The notes under the pieces: generated by a model
What the model was told of the DNA's origin: nothing
The model's database searches: none
Seen by the model: only the letters and a program-made list of their open reading frames with translations
Shown here: positions 1 through 8,335 of the stretch, piece by piece
How positions within the stretch are numbered: position 1 is the first letter of the stretch
How the letters are laid out: each line of letters starts with the position of its first letter
Made by a program: the position numbers and the translations under genes
NCBI GenBank assembly: GCA_902768605.1
Contig: CACXLY010000007.1
Location: forward strand, 1-57,093
Direction of reading: 5' to 3'
Origin: an uncultured Bacteroidales bacterium
GTDB lineage: Bacteria > Bacteroidota > Bacteroidia > Bacteroidales > Bacteroidaceae
DNA: 57,093 nucleotides

Positions 1-1101
1 CTTTATCAGTTCGACTGCGATGTCCACGCTTTGAAGGAGGCCCTTGGTGTCTATGCCGCTCAGGACGAAGCAACCTTTGTCGAGGGCTTCGGGACGCTCT
101 GTGCTGGTGCGGATGCAGACAGCAGGGAAGGGATGGCCTATGCTGGTGAAGAAGCTGCTCTCCTCAGGAAGTGTGCCGCTGTCGCTTACTACGGCAAAGG
201 CATTCATCTGAAGGCAGTTGTAGTCGTGGAAGCCAAGCGGCTCATGTTGGATGACACGCTTATCCAACTGGAAGCCACTCGTCTCAAGACGCTTGCGGCT
301 ACGCGGATGGCAACTGTAGAGGATGGGCATGTCGTACTTCTCAGCCATCTTGTTGATGGCATTGAAAAGCGAGAGGAAGTTCTTCTCCGTGTCGATGTTC
401 TCTTCGCGGTGAGCAGAAAGAAGAATATACTTCTTCCTTTCCAAGTGGAGAGTGGAGAGTTTAGAGTTGAGAGTCTGTGGTAAGTTGATAGTGTCAAGTT
501 GGGCGTTCAACTTATCAAAGATGCCTGAACTCTCAATCTCTTTCAGATTGTTATGCAACACTTCGGCCATGGGAGAACCTGTGACATAGGTGCGTTCCTT
601 GGGCAGGCCTGTGTCGGCAAGGTATCTTCTTGCATGCTCGGAATACGCCAAGTTGACATCGGAAATGATATCGACAATGCGGCGATTTGTTTCTTCGGGC
701 AGGCATTCGTCCTTGCAGCGGTTGCCAGCTTCCATGTGGAAGATGGGGATGTGCAGACGCTTCGCTCCGATGACGCTCAGGCAGGAGTTGGTGTCACCAA
801 GGACAAGGACTGCATCGGGCTGCACCTCCACCATGAGCTGGTAGCTCTTGGCAATGATGTTGCCCATTGTCTCACCAAGGTCATTGCCCACGGCCTCCAT
901 ATAGATGTCTGGGTCAGCAAGCTTGAGGTCCTTGAAGAACACACCATTGAGGTTGTAGTCGTAATTCTGACCGGTATGTGCCAAGAGGCAGTCGAAATAT
1001 TCGCGACACTTGTTGATGACTGCTGCCAGGCGGATAATCTCTGGCCGCGTGCCGACAATAATGAGCAGCTTCAGCTTTCCGTTATTCTTAAATTTTTTCA
1101 T
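1..1101 (-). CDS. UDP-GlcNAc 2-epimerase family protein (FnlC/WbjD/CapG-like), C-terminus beyond window
   Basis: Non-hydrolysing UDP-sugar 2-epimerase, a cytoplasmic enzyme that makes nucleotide-sugar precursors for surface polysaccharide. Reading leftwards from an ATG at 1101 the frame stays open to the window edge, so the C-terminus is missing. Family marks are GTRPEIIR (residues 17-24), HMEAGNRC, SAHREENID, SCHPRSRKR and SDSGTLPEESSF followed by TERPE. The SDSG-x-x-x-EES form resembles the FnlC/WbjD/CapG group that acts in the UDP-N-acetyl-L-fucosamine pathway more than plain WecB, but that subgroup call is inference. It starts 18 bp after upxY stops, so the two are probably co-transcribed. 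Between the epimerase halves lies an odd in-frame segment (about 440-500) built from AACTCTAA/CCACTCT words, like the repeats found between genes elsewhere here. Confidence 0.85.
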   Translation of the reverse strand, partial: MKKFKNNGKLKLLIIVGTRPEIIRLAAVINKCREYFDCLLAHTGQNYDYNLNGVFFKDLKLADPDIYMEAVGNDLGETMGNIIAKSYQLMVEVQPDAVLVLGDTNSCLSVIGAKRLHIPIFHMEAGNRCKDECLPEETNRRIVDIISDVNLAYSEHARRYLADTGLPKERTYVTGSPMAEVLHNNLKEIESSGIFDKLNAQLDTINLPQTLNSKLSTLHLERKKYILLSAHREENIDTEKNFLSLFNAINKMAEKYDMPILYSCHPRSRKRLETSGFQLDKRVIQHEPLGFHDYNCLQMNAFAVVSDSGTLPEESSFFTSIGHPFPAVCIRTSTERPEALDKGCFVLSGIDTKGLLQSVDIAVELIK

Positions 1102-1119
1102 GAATGAGTATAGGATATT

Positions 1120-1791
1120 TTATGATTCATCTTCTATCTTTTGCAGGTATTTCCTCGGTACATTTGTAATGGCAACGGCCATGACGTTTTTGATGGGAAT
1201 GACCACACAAAGATGTTTCTTGATGCTCTTCAGCGTTCCTTCTACGCCTTCAAACACGCCGCTCGTTATCCTGACCTTCTCTCCAGGTTTGCATGCAAAA
1301 CCAAGATTCTCGAGCATAAGCACATGTTCGTTGCCACTGTCGACAACACGCATGAAATCTGCCATCTGTTTGTCGGGCACATGGGTGATTTCAGATATCG
1401 GATTGAAGGATTCGTCACGGCCAATGGTCATGACATAGCGAAGATGGTCGTATTTTGCCTTGTCTGCCTTGATTTCCTTCAAGTCCTTTAGGGACGTTTG
1501 TATGAAAATGTAATTGACAAGCAGAGGGGCGTACGTCTTTTCTTCGGCATTTACCAAAATCTGGGGAATGTAGGTCCTCTCTATTGTCGATTCCTGGGCA
1601 AGCAGTTCATTCAGTTCATTCTGACGCTTGACGCTGGAATGAAATATCCGCATAGGATACCAGCGCACATAAGATTCCTGAATGTTATTTTTTAGGCTAT
1701 ACCTTGGGGACTCCGCATCAGGCGATGCAGGTGAAAAACGGGATACCCGTCCGTGATTTTCGTCTTCTATGTACTTATTTTGAAGCGACAT
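1120..1791 (-). CDS. UpxY/NusG-like transcription antiterminator of a polysaccharide locus
   Basis: NusG-type antiterminator, the first gene of Bacteroidales capsule loci, where UpxY proteins bind RNA polymerase and let it read through the long operon. The NusG N-terminal domain starts at WYPMRIFHSS and includes LLVNYIFIQT; a KOW-type motif (GEKVRITSGVFEGVEGTLKSI) follows near the C-terminus. The frame is open up to 1950, but that extension runs through an inverted repeat and the likely promoter, so I take the ATG at 1791 (223 residues). Residues about 20-35 (SPASPDAESP) come from a small GCATC-GCCT-GATGC hairpin and look inserted. The 2-epimerase follows directly, which fits a role as polysaccharide-locus activator. 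Confidence 0.82.
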   Translation of the reverse strand: MSLQNKYIEDENHGRVSRFSPASPDAESPRYSLKNNIQESYVRWYPMRIFHSSVKRQNELNELLAQESTIERTYIPQILVNAEEKTYAPLLVNYIFIQTSLKDLKEIKADKAKYDHLRYVMTIGRDESFNPISEITHVPDKQMADFMRVVDSGNEHVLMLENLGFACKPGEKVRITSGVFEGVEGTLKSIKKHLCVVIPIKNVMAVAITNVPRKYLQKIEDES

Positions 1792-1831
1792 GCAAAGACT
1801 ACTACTAGGTGCATGGTGGCACCCAAAGTGT

Positions 1832-1853
1832 TGCCTCTCTTGCAAAGAGATGC
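1832..1853. repeat. Left copy of 22-bp inverted repeat flanking the upxY promoter
   Basis: Reverse-complemented, this site matches 2079-2100 at 21 of 22 positions; the shared core is TCTCTTTGCAAGAGAGGCA. Each copy is itself almost palindromic, but the off-centre TTTGCAA core fits the inverted arrangement (21/22) clearly better than a direct one (17/21). Its place between promoter and upxY start is that of inversion sites in Bacteroides capsule loci. Confidence 0.7.
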
Positions 1854-1867
1854 TGTTAAATCTTTTG

Positions 1868-1903
1868 CAAAGGTAAGCAAATAAATCGGAACAACGGACA
1901 AAA
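1868..1903 (-). promoter_or_regulatory. Probable promoter of upxY, inside a flippable segment
   Basis: On the minus strand TACCTTTG (1875-1868) matches the Bacteroidetes -7 box TAnnTTTG exactly. The -33 box is weaker: GTTG (1895-1892) is 16 bp away and TTTTG (1903-1899) is 23 bp away, neither at the usual 19-21 bp. The box lies just inside the left copy of a 22-bp inverted repeat and points at upxY, which would be the ON orientation. Confidence 0.6.
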
Positions 1904-2078
1904 CAACCAAATAATTTTTTAAAAACGGGTGTTTTTATGATTTTAGTCAATTAAATAAGTTCAAAAAGATGTGGAGTCATTTCTGATTTTTGATAAACAG
2001 AAAAAGGAAGATTTAATCACTTTTGCTTATGTTGAGTACTTTCAAACATATTCATTTCTAATCGATTATTTTATATCT

Positions 2079-2100
2079 GCCTCTCTTTGCAAGAGAGGCA
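2079..2100. repeat. Right copy of 22-bp inverted repeat; also a perfect hairpin
   Basis: Partner of 1832-1853. Within 2075-2103 the sequence forms a perfect 13-bp stem with a TGC loop, followed on the plus strand by GTTTTTATTT, so it could act as a terminator for plus-strand transcripts. No plus-strand gene ends here in the present orientation. If the segment between the copies were flipped, the promoter would fire straight into this hairpin. Confidence 0.65.
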
Positions 2101-2174
2101 GATGTTTTTATTTCTAACTTGTCTTAGGTAATCCTGCTTTTCTTCGTGTTATAGAGCATTTCTCGACCTTTGAG

Positions 2175-2388
2175 CTATTTTTCTTTTTGTCTCAAAGTTG
2201 AAGAGATTAAATGATGCACATTATCATACCACTGCCAAGCGTTTACGGTAGAAGATATCATGCCCAATTCTCTCGCGTACGCGCACGACTTTATAATATA
2301 ATAAATAATAGGTATCAAGGCATGGTTAATGAACACTTCCCATTCATATAGCGGCTTCTTCCTATTCTTTTCCGAGAATAGTCCGACT
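2175..2388 (-). pseudogene. Possible gene fragment, about 70 codons without a start
   Basis: An open minus-strand frame from after a TGA near 2389 to a TAG at 2175-2177 reads ...KKPLYEWEVFINHALIPIIYY...ARELGMISSTVNAWQWYDNVHHLI.... It has varied, protein-like composition with three tryptophans but no ATG at its head, and I do not recognise it. It lies in a gene-free stretch between the invertible segment and the efflux operon, so it may be the tail of a decayed gene. A chance open frame in AT-rich DNA is equally possible. Confidence 0.25.
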
Positions 2389-2469
2389 CAAGACGTTCCA
2401 TAGTAAACTTAACAAAATCCTTGCCCGTAATTTAGGCAAACATAACGCACAAATTAGGGATATAAAACA

Positions 2470-2508
2470 CCAGCGGGACAAACAAATTTCCATTGCTCAT
2501 CCCGCTGG
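2470..2508 (-). terminator. Terminator-like hairpin, duplicate of the DUF2795 terminator
   Basis: Stem CCAGCGGGA/TCCCGCTGG, with the flanking sequence aattagggatataaaacac matching that at 12613-12631. It sits after the decayed DUF2795-like tail on the minus strand, in the same order as the intact copy at 12632-12670. Confidence 0.55.
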
Positions 2509-2539
2509 CATTAAGTTGCCTGCACAGAAGATTACCTTC

Positions 2540-2738
2540 TAATACTCATCCTCGTTGAAAACTTTATTCCAGACACTTTTATATTGATTACCAGCCACTT
2601 GTGTTGTATTTAACGATTTTTAGCCAAACAAACCGCACCTTCTGAGACGATGTAAGGCGATTGTAATGTATGTTGGACAAACAAATTCACCACGAGGAGT
2701 TATTTGTTAAGTTCGTTTTCTTTCAGTGGGCAAAAGTA
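2540..2738 (-). pseudogene. Decayed paralogue of the DUF2795 gene (tail and terminator only)
   Basis: The minus strand ends in codons for FNEDEY and a stop (2540-2560), the same last residues as the intact DUF2795 protein at 12701-12922, and is followed by the same hairpin. Upstream, the frame is stopped after about 25 codons and nothing else resembles the family. A -7-like box TACTTTTG at 2738-2731 (minus) could be its old promoter. I read this as a remnant of a duplicated gene. The rest of the 2110-2800 stretch shows no gene I can support. Confidence 0.4.
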
Positions 2739-2801
2739 CAAAAATTATCTGAAACGACATGCATGATTTCCCCTTTTTCAAGTTCATCCTACATATAGCC
2801 G

Positions 2802-2833
2802 AAAAACAGCCTCCGCATCACTGCGAGAGGCTG
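2802..2833 (-). terminator. Terminator of the efflux operon
   Basis: On the minus strand, stem CAGCCTC...GAGGCTG with an inner CGCA/TGCG stem is followed by TTTTT. It lies 47 bp past the stop of the ABC ATPase gene, closing the five-gene operon. Confidence 0.75.
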
Positions 2834-2879
2834 GCATAATGTTTAACTTGTAAGAGAGTATTCATGGATGGATGCTATG

Positions 2880-3560
2880 TTATAGGCTGACCTCTGGCAC
2901 TATCTGACCATCAAGGAGGTTGATGATGCGCTGAGCATAACCGGCATCTCGCTCAGAGTGGGTTACCATCAGGACGGTAGTACCTTCCTGGTTCAGTTGG
3001 GTCAGGAGTTGCATCACTTCGAGTCCGTTCTTCGAGTCAAGGTTACCTGTGGGTTCATCAGCGAGGATGAGCTTGGGATTCATCACCACGGCACGCGCGA
3101 TGGCCACACGTTGCTGCTGACCACCGGAAAGTTGCTGGGGGAAATGACGGGCACGATGCGAGATGGCCATGCGGCGAAGCATCTCCTCCACACGCTGCTT
3201 GCGCTCCTTCTTGGGTACGCCGAGATAGGTCAGCGGCAGTTCCACATTCTCTTCTACGTTCAGTTCGTCGAGTAGGTTGAAACTCTGGAACACGAAGCCT
3301 ATCTGTCCCTTGCGAACTTTCGTGCGCTGGCTCTCCTTCAACGAACCTACGTCCAGACCATCGAGCAGATAGGTGCCGCTGGTGGGATTGTCGAGTAAGC
3401 CCAATATATTTAATAAGGTAGACTTGCCACAGCCCGAAGGGCCCATGATGGCTACGAACTCACCTTTCTTTACTTCGAGCGACACACCGCCCAATGCTAC
3501 GGTCTCCACCTCTTCAGTGCGGAACACTTTCTGAATGTTTTCTAACTTAATCATAATCAT
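2880..3560 (-). CDS. ABC transporter ATP-binding protein (LolD/MacB type)
   Basis: Cytoplasmic ATPase of a MacB/LolCDE-like ABC system, 226 residues, the normal length for this family. Walker A is GPSGCGKS (about residues 40-47), the Q-loop follows at FVFQSFN, the signature is LSGGQQQR and Walker B is LILADEPTGNLD. It is the last gene of a leftward operon, 7 bp after the second FtsX-type permease. With two permeases, a HlyD-like adaptor and a TolC-like channel it should power export of a compound or lipoprotein across the envelope; the substrate cannot be read from sequence. An in-frame ATG two codons later is an alternative start. Confidence 0.93.
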   Translation of the reverse strand: MIMIKLENIQKVFRTEEVETVALGGVSLEVKKGEFVAIMGPSGCGKSTLLNILGLLDNPTSGTYLLDGLDVGSLKESQRTKVRKGQIGFVFQSFNLLDELNVEENVELPLTYLGVPKKERKQRVEEMLRRMAISHRARHFPQQLSGGQQQRVAIARAVVMNPKLILADEPTGNLDSKNGLEVMQLLTQLNQEGTTVLMVTHSERDAGYAQRIINLLDGQIVPEVSL

Positions 3561-3567
3561 ATCGTTT

Positions 3568-5922
3568 TTATTCTGTTTTTAGATAATCAATGGGATTATT
3601 ATTTGCCACGCGTTTTGTTTGCAGATACACGACGACGGAAATGACGAAGAGAACTTCGACGGCATTGTCAACGAAGAGGACCCACCTCAGGGGCACCTTT
3701 TCGGCAAACTGCTCCATCAGCAAGCTGCTGAAATACCAGCCCAATACCACGCCAATGATGACGGAGGGCAGTGCGATGATGTGGATGCTGCGCATGAAAA
3801 GCGCCTGCACCTGGCCCATCGTGGCACCCATCACCTTGCGGATGGCCAGTTCCCTACTGCGGCGCTGCACCTCGTCGCGTACATAGCCAATGAGTCCGAT
3901 AAGCGTGATGAGCAGCGAGGCCAGACAACCTATCAGAATCAGGTCGCGGGTGTGGCGCGTGTCGTTGTAGCAGCTCGCCAGTTCTGCGGCGTATGGCTTC
4001 ACGTCCAAGTCTGCATCAGGATAGAAGCGGTCGCATAACTGCTGAACAGCCTGAAGGTTGTCGGATGTCATGTCTTGCAGTTTCATCATGATGTGGTGTG
4101 TTAAGACATTGCCGTTGGCCACCATCATGGGACGTTCCTCGCGTGTCACAAGTGAGCCCAGCATAAAGTTCTTCACCACGCCCACCACGGTCATGGGATA
4201 TTCGTCGCCTACCGTGGCATTGACGAACTGCCGGCCAATGACATCATCGATGCCCGCCACCTCCTTCATCTTCTGCGCGAACCGTTCATCCACAAGCATC
4301 TCCTGCGTCCAGCCGGGGTGCTCCACCCGCTTGAAATCTCTGCCCCGCACCAGCTCAAGTCCCATCGTCTCCACCAGTCCTTCCTCTGCAAAGAACAGAT
4401 TGGCGCAGTTGAACAACTCCTGCGGACTGCCCGGCACGAGTACGTTGTCGCCATTCTGCCACTCGCAGAAGAGCGAATAGGCCGCTGCCGTCTTTTCAAC
4501 ACACGGCAGGCGCTCAATCTCACGAGCCAGTGAATAGATGGAGTCGCCATGAAGGGCATTCACATTGACGTAAGCCACCAGGTCGTATTCGTAGCCCATG
4601 TCTTTCGACAGCATATAGTCGTACTGCCGATAGATGGTAGAGAGCACACAGAGCAGCATCGTCGAAAGTACAAACTGGAAGGCCAGCAGCGACAACTTCC
4701 ATAGTCTCTTGTTCTCTGAATAGAGCCGGTAGGCGAAGGTGAGCGGAATGCGCGAATAGATGACCCCGGGCAAGATGCCGCAGCACAACAATACAATGAA
4801 GCATACAACTGCCAATACCATGAAGGTCTGCCGGGAGAAGAGTGTCGCAATGCCAACACCCATCAACTCACCAATCCAATCCCTTCCTGCCAAGAGCAGT
4901 AACATCATCATTGCCAAAGCTACTGCGAGATGGATGATGGCTTCCTTTAGTGTCATCATGTAGATCTCGCGCCGTGGGGCACCCAGCACCTTGCGGAGTG
5001 CCACCTGACGTGCACGGTTCACCAAGAGGCTGATGACAACAAGAATATAGTTCATCACCGCCGTGAAGAGCATCACGAATGCTACGACCGAGAGGATCAT
5101 GCAGGTGGTTCGCACCGTAGTGTCCTTCATTCGCTGACCGGCAACACTCACCAGTTCGTAACTGGCATCTGTGTAGCCGGATTGTTTCAGGTCATCCCAC
5201 GGCAGGATGCGCTGCAGCAACTGCTTGATTTCGCTGTGCACCTTATCCATGTCGGCATCGGGGCGCATACGCACATACGAATGATAGCGGTCGTTGCCTA
5301 TCAGGTTTCCCGTGCCGTCCCATGTGTAAGTGCCCAAGGAAGGCATCGACATCAGGATGTCGTAGCGGGAGCAACGGGAGTTTTCGGGATAGTCCTCAAA
5401 CACTCCGCCGATGGTCATCGGCTTCATCGGGGCAGAGGCAAAGCAGAAAGTCTGACCAATCACCTCCCCGCCGATTTTCTCGCTCAGACGCTGGCTAATC
5501 ATGCATTGTCCGGCAGTGGAGAGGATACGCTTGGCATCGCCCAGCAAAACATTTGTAGCAAAGATGTCGAAGAAGCAGGAATCTGCAAAAAGGGCTTCTT
5601 CGAAGAAGTGCCGTTTGCCGTCCTCAAGCGTCAGCTTCTCTTCGCTGAACTGGCCTGTGAAGCGCGTGGCAGTCAGGATTTCGGGAATCTCTCGGCCTAA
5701 CACGGGGGCAATGCCTCCCGACGTGGAACCATACCGTTGCGGCTCCTGGCCTTTGCGCTGGAAGGTTTCTTGCAACTCATACACATGTTCTTTGTCCACG
5801 ATGCAGCAGTCGTAGTTCCTCTCCAACTGCACCTTGGCTATCAGCACCAGCCCGACGGTAAGTCCGATGGCGAGCGATGTGATTTTGATGAAGGCTCCCT
5901 GGCCTTTCCTGAAGAAATTCAT
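3568..5922 (-). CDS. FtsX/MacB-type ABC permease, second copy
   Basis: Inner-membrane ABC permease of 784 residues with the duplicated layout seen in Bacteroidetes: an N-terminal membrane helix (about 12-30), a periplasmic MacB_PCD-like domain, an FtsX block of several helices around 275-400, another periplasmic region, and a C-terminal FtsX block from about 670. Both FtsX blocks carry the conserved RK(V/M)LGAxxxxI motif (VALRKVLGAPRREIYMM and LAIRKVMGATMGQVQ), which contacts the ATPase. It is 12 bp from the upstream permease and 7 bp from the ATPase gene. The two permeases are paralogous but well diverged and probably form a heterodimer. Confidence 0.9.
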   Translation of the reverse strand: MNFFRKGQGAFIKITSLAIGLTVGLVLIAKVQLERNYDCCIVDKEHVYELQETFQRKGQEPQRYGSTSGGIAPVLGREIPEILTATRFTGQFSEEKLTLEDGKRHFFEEALFADSCFFDIFATNVLLGDAKRILSTAGQCMISQRLSEKIGGEVIGQTFCFASAPMKPMTIGGVFEDYPENSRCSRYDILMSMPSLGTYTWDGTGNLIGNDRYHSYVRMRPDADMDKVHSEIKQLLQRILPWDDLKQSGYTDASYELVSVAGQRMKDTTVRTTCMILSVVAFVMLFTAVMNYILVVISLLVNRARQVALRKVLGAPRREIYMMTLKEAIIHLAVALAMMMLLLLAGRDWIGELMGVGIATLFSRQTFMVLAVVCFIVLLCCGILPGVIYSRIPLTFAYRLYSENKRLWKLSLLAFQFVLSTMLLCVLSTIYRQYDYMLSKDMGYEYDLVAYVNVNALHGDSIYSLAREIERLPCVEKTAAAYSLFCEWQNGDNVLVPGSPQELFNCANLFFAEEGLVETMGLELVRGRDFKRVEHPGWTQEMLVDERFAQKMKEVAGIDDVIGRQFVNATVGDEYPMTVVGVVKNFMLGSLVTREERPMMVANGNVLTHHIMMKLQDMTSDNLQAVQQLCDRFYPDADLDVKPYAAELASCYNDTRHTRDLILIGCLASLLITLIGLIGYVRDEVQRRSRELAIRKVMGATMGQVQALFMRSIHIIALPSVIIGVVLGWYFSSLLMEQFAEKVPLRWVLFVDNAVEVLFVISVVVYLQTKRVANNNPIDYLKTE

Positions 5923-5934
5923 ATTACTGTGTAG

Positions 5935-8325
5935 CTATTCGTTCTTTATACTGTTGACAGGATTCTCGTTGGCGGTGCGCCAGCTCTGGATGATGACAGT
6001 CAGGAGGGTGACGGTGCCAACGGCGAGAAGGGCCAGCGGGAAGAGCCACCAATAGATGGGTGTGCGCTCGGCAAAGGACTGGAGCCACTCACGGCCGATA
6101 TAGTAGGCAAGAGGGGCGGCAATGATGAAACTGCCGATGAGTAGCCACACGTAGCGTCGGTAGAGCATCATCAGAATTTCGCCCGTAGAGGAGCCGAACA
6201 CCTTGCGGATGCCAATTTCCTTGCGGCGATACTCCGTCTCAAACATCGTGAGGCAGAACACTCCAATAAGGGTGATAACGAGGCAGATGGCAGCAAACCA
6301 CAGCACCTGGCGGATGAAGCGGAACTCCTCCTGATAGAGATTCTCCAACAGTTCATCGAGGAACTTTACTTCTACATCTTCGCCGCTGCCCATGGCTGTG
6401 AGCCGCTGGCTGACCTGCCGCCGCACAGCCAGTTTGTCAACACCGGCTGCCACGCGTATGTTCACTATTCCAAGCTGGTCGCCCCAGCCGCTATACTTCT
6501 CGCCAAAAATGACGAAGGCGACGGGCTCCTGTGTGCGGTCCTGACGGGTGGAGGCATAGCGGACGTTCTCGCACACACCTACGACGGACAGGTCGCCCTC
6601 CAGCAACGGCTTGTCCATCTCCACCCACGGCCACTGCCTGCGGGCGGCCTCGTTGATGATATAGACGTCCCCGTCGTGCTCGTTGAAGTCGCGGCCTTCG
6701 ATAACCTTGATGCCCATCGTGCGCAGGTAGTGGTAATCTACGGGCATGCTGGTAAAGGTGATTTTGTGGTCATCGTCGCTGCGTCCCCAGCCCATATATC
6801 CTTCCTGTGAGCCCAGCACGAAGCGTGAGAAGCTGACATCATCAATGCCACCAATCTGCATCAGTTCCGTGCGTATGGCATCTTTTTTATGCATCAGTTC
6901 GTCAGAGAGCTGGGCATAGAGCACCTCGTCCTTCGCGAAGCCGTAGTCGGAGTGGTAGATGAAACGGCTCTGCAGGAGAAGGATGCCGATGTAGGTGACC
7001 ATTAAGAGGGCAATGCCGATTTGCAGGCAGACGAGTGCCGTGCGTAGTTGCCTTCCTTTTGGTGTAAGACCGAAGGAACCCTTGAGCGCGAGTGCGGGCT
7101 GGAACGAGGTGGCGAAGAAGGCGGGATAGGTGCCGGCAGCGATGCCTGCCGCAATCGCTATCAAGGCGGTAAAAGCCGCGAGCCAGGGGTGGGCGGAAAG
7201 GCTGAGGTCGCCCAGTAGCAGTTCCGTCTGATGCCGCGATACAGCGACACACAAGACAAAGGCTATGACACAAGCCAGCAAAGACGTGACAACAGCCTCG
7301 CCCACCAGCCCGAGACGCAGCTGCCACAGGCCCTCGCCCAAAACGCGGCGTGTGTTGATGCCCTTGATGCGCATGGGACTCTCGGCCAACACGAAATTGA
7401 GGAAGTTGATGGCAGCAATGACGATGATGAGCAGCGAGGCCAGCTCAAGGATGAAGAGCATGGCGGGGTTGCCCTTGTCGTCGGAGCTTACGCCGGAGAA
7501 GTAAGTGTCGCGAATAGGAGTCAGGCGGAACTCAAAGCCGAAGTGGGCATCAAACTTTGCTTTGATGTCTGCCTCCTGATTTTCGTCATACACGCCAGAA
7601 GCAACTGCCTGCCCCCACTGCCTGCGCCACATCAGCTGGCGCATCTGTTCGGGGAAGTCTTTCAGCAGGGTGTCTGCATTGACATTCTCTGCCAGCTTCA
7701 CGTAGAGGGTGGAGCTCCACTCACTCCACTTGTCGAGATTGTCCTGGCTGGCGTAGTAGAGATTGTTCTTCATCGAGCAGTTGTCGGGGAAGTCCTCATA
7801 GACACCCTGCACTGTGATTGTGTCAGTTTCTGAGTAGAGCGGCTCGCCGGCCACGTTGACCCGCCCATAGACCTTGCGGGCCAGCGAGGCGGGGATGATG
7901 GCACTGCGCTCGCCGTAGTCGTCCCACGACAGGCGGCCGTCGAGGCAACGTGCGCCGACAGCCCCGAAGGGCGTCAGGTTGGTGCCCATGCAGAACTGCT
8001 CCACGGTGCTTTCGCCCACTAGTATATCCCAGCTGCCACCCCATGTGGCCAGTTCCGACACGGCTTCCACCTGCGGCATCTTGGCCACGAGGGCATGGAT
8101 GGGGCGGTTGCAGTTGATGCCCCACTGTGCGTCGGGGTTCATTTTCGATTCCAGTCGGAAGACGCGCCCGCCGTCAGGTATGGAGGCGTTGTAAGAGCGA
8201 TTATAGACGATCTGCGTCATCAGCAGGTAAAAGGCCGCGAAGGACACCGTTAGGCCGACGAAGTTGAGTGTGGTTGCCGTCTTGAAGCAACGGACCATGT
8301 AAAGCATGTTTCTGAATACGTTCAT
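5935..8325 (-). CDS. FtsX/MacB-type ABC permease, first copy
   Basis: Inner-membrane permease of 796 residues, paralogue of its downstream neighbour. A helix near residues 20-42 is followed by a large periplasmic MacB_PCD-like domain, a helix cluster at about 283-430 (with ITTR-like GINTRRVLGEGLWQL coupling motif) and a C-terminal FtsX block with IGIRKVFGSSTGEILMML. It lies third in the operon, 10 bp after the HlyD-like gene. Function as the membrane part of a MacAB-TolC-like exporter is inferred from family and neighbours. No truncation or frameshift is visible. Confidence 0.9.
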   Translation of the reverse strand: MNVFRNMLYMVRCFKTATTLNFVGLTVSFAAFYLLMTQIVYNRSYNASIPDGGRVFRLESKMNPDAQWGINCNRPIHALVAKMPQVEAVSELATWGGSWDILVGESTVEQFCMGTNLTPFGAVGARCLDGRLSWDDYGERSAIIPASLARKVYGRVNVAGEPLYSETDTITVQGVYEDFPDNCSMKNNLYYASQDNLDKWSEWSSTLYVKLAENVNADTLLKDFPEQMRQLMWRRQWGQAVASGVYDENQEADIKAKFDAHFGFEFRLTPIRDTYFSGVSSDDKGNPAMLFILELASLLIIVIAAINFLNFVLAESPMRIKGINTRRVLGEGLWQLRLGLVGEAVVTSLLACVIAFVLCVAVSRHQTELLLGDLSLSAHPWLAAFTALIAIAAGIAAGTYPAFFATSFQPALALKGSFGLTPKGRQLRTALVCLQIGIALLMVTYIGILLLQSRFIYHSDYGFAKDEVLYAQLSDELMHKKDAIRTELMQIGGIDDVSFSRFVLGSQEGYMGWGRSDDDHKITFTSMPVDYHYLRTMGIKVIEGRDFNEHDGDVYIINEAARRQWPWVEMDKPLLEGDLSVVGVCENVRYASTRQDRTQEPVAFVIFGEKYSGWGDQLGIVNIRVAAGVDKLAVRRQVSQRLTAMGSGEDVEVKFLDELLENLYQEEFRFIRQVLWFAAICLVITLIGVFCLTMFETEYRRKEIGIRKVFGSSTGEILMMLYRRYVWLLIGSFIIAAPLAYYIGREWLQSFAERTPIYWWLFPLALLAVGTVTLLTVIIQSWRTANENPVNSIKNE

Positions 8326-8335
8326 ATTCTTGATG

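Larger units (their letters stand above)
1832..2100. other. Candidate invertible promoter segment
   Basis: A 225-bp stretch (1854-2078) bounded by 21/22-matched inverted repeats and holding the only good promoter box before upxY. In Bacteroides fragilis and relatives, serine or tyrosine recombinases flip such segments to phase-vary capsules. No recombinase gene is in this window, so the enzyme would be encoded elsewhere. No second good TAnnTTTG box pointing the other way was seen inside the segment. Confidence 0.6.

Noticed and set aside
31..1107. Plus-strand open frames of 150 and 184 codons at the window start
   Set aside because: They are antisense to the 2-epimerase, which has clear family motifs on the minus strand.
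1792..1950. N-terminal extension of upxY to an ATG at 1950
   Set aside because: It runs through the inverted repeat and promoter box and has no family similarity; it would be destroyed by inversion of the segment.
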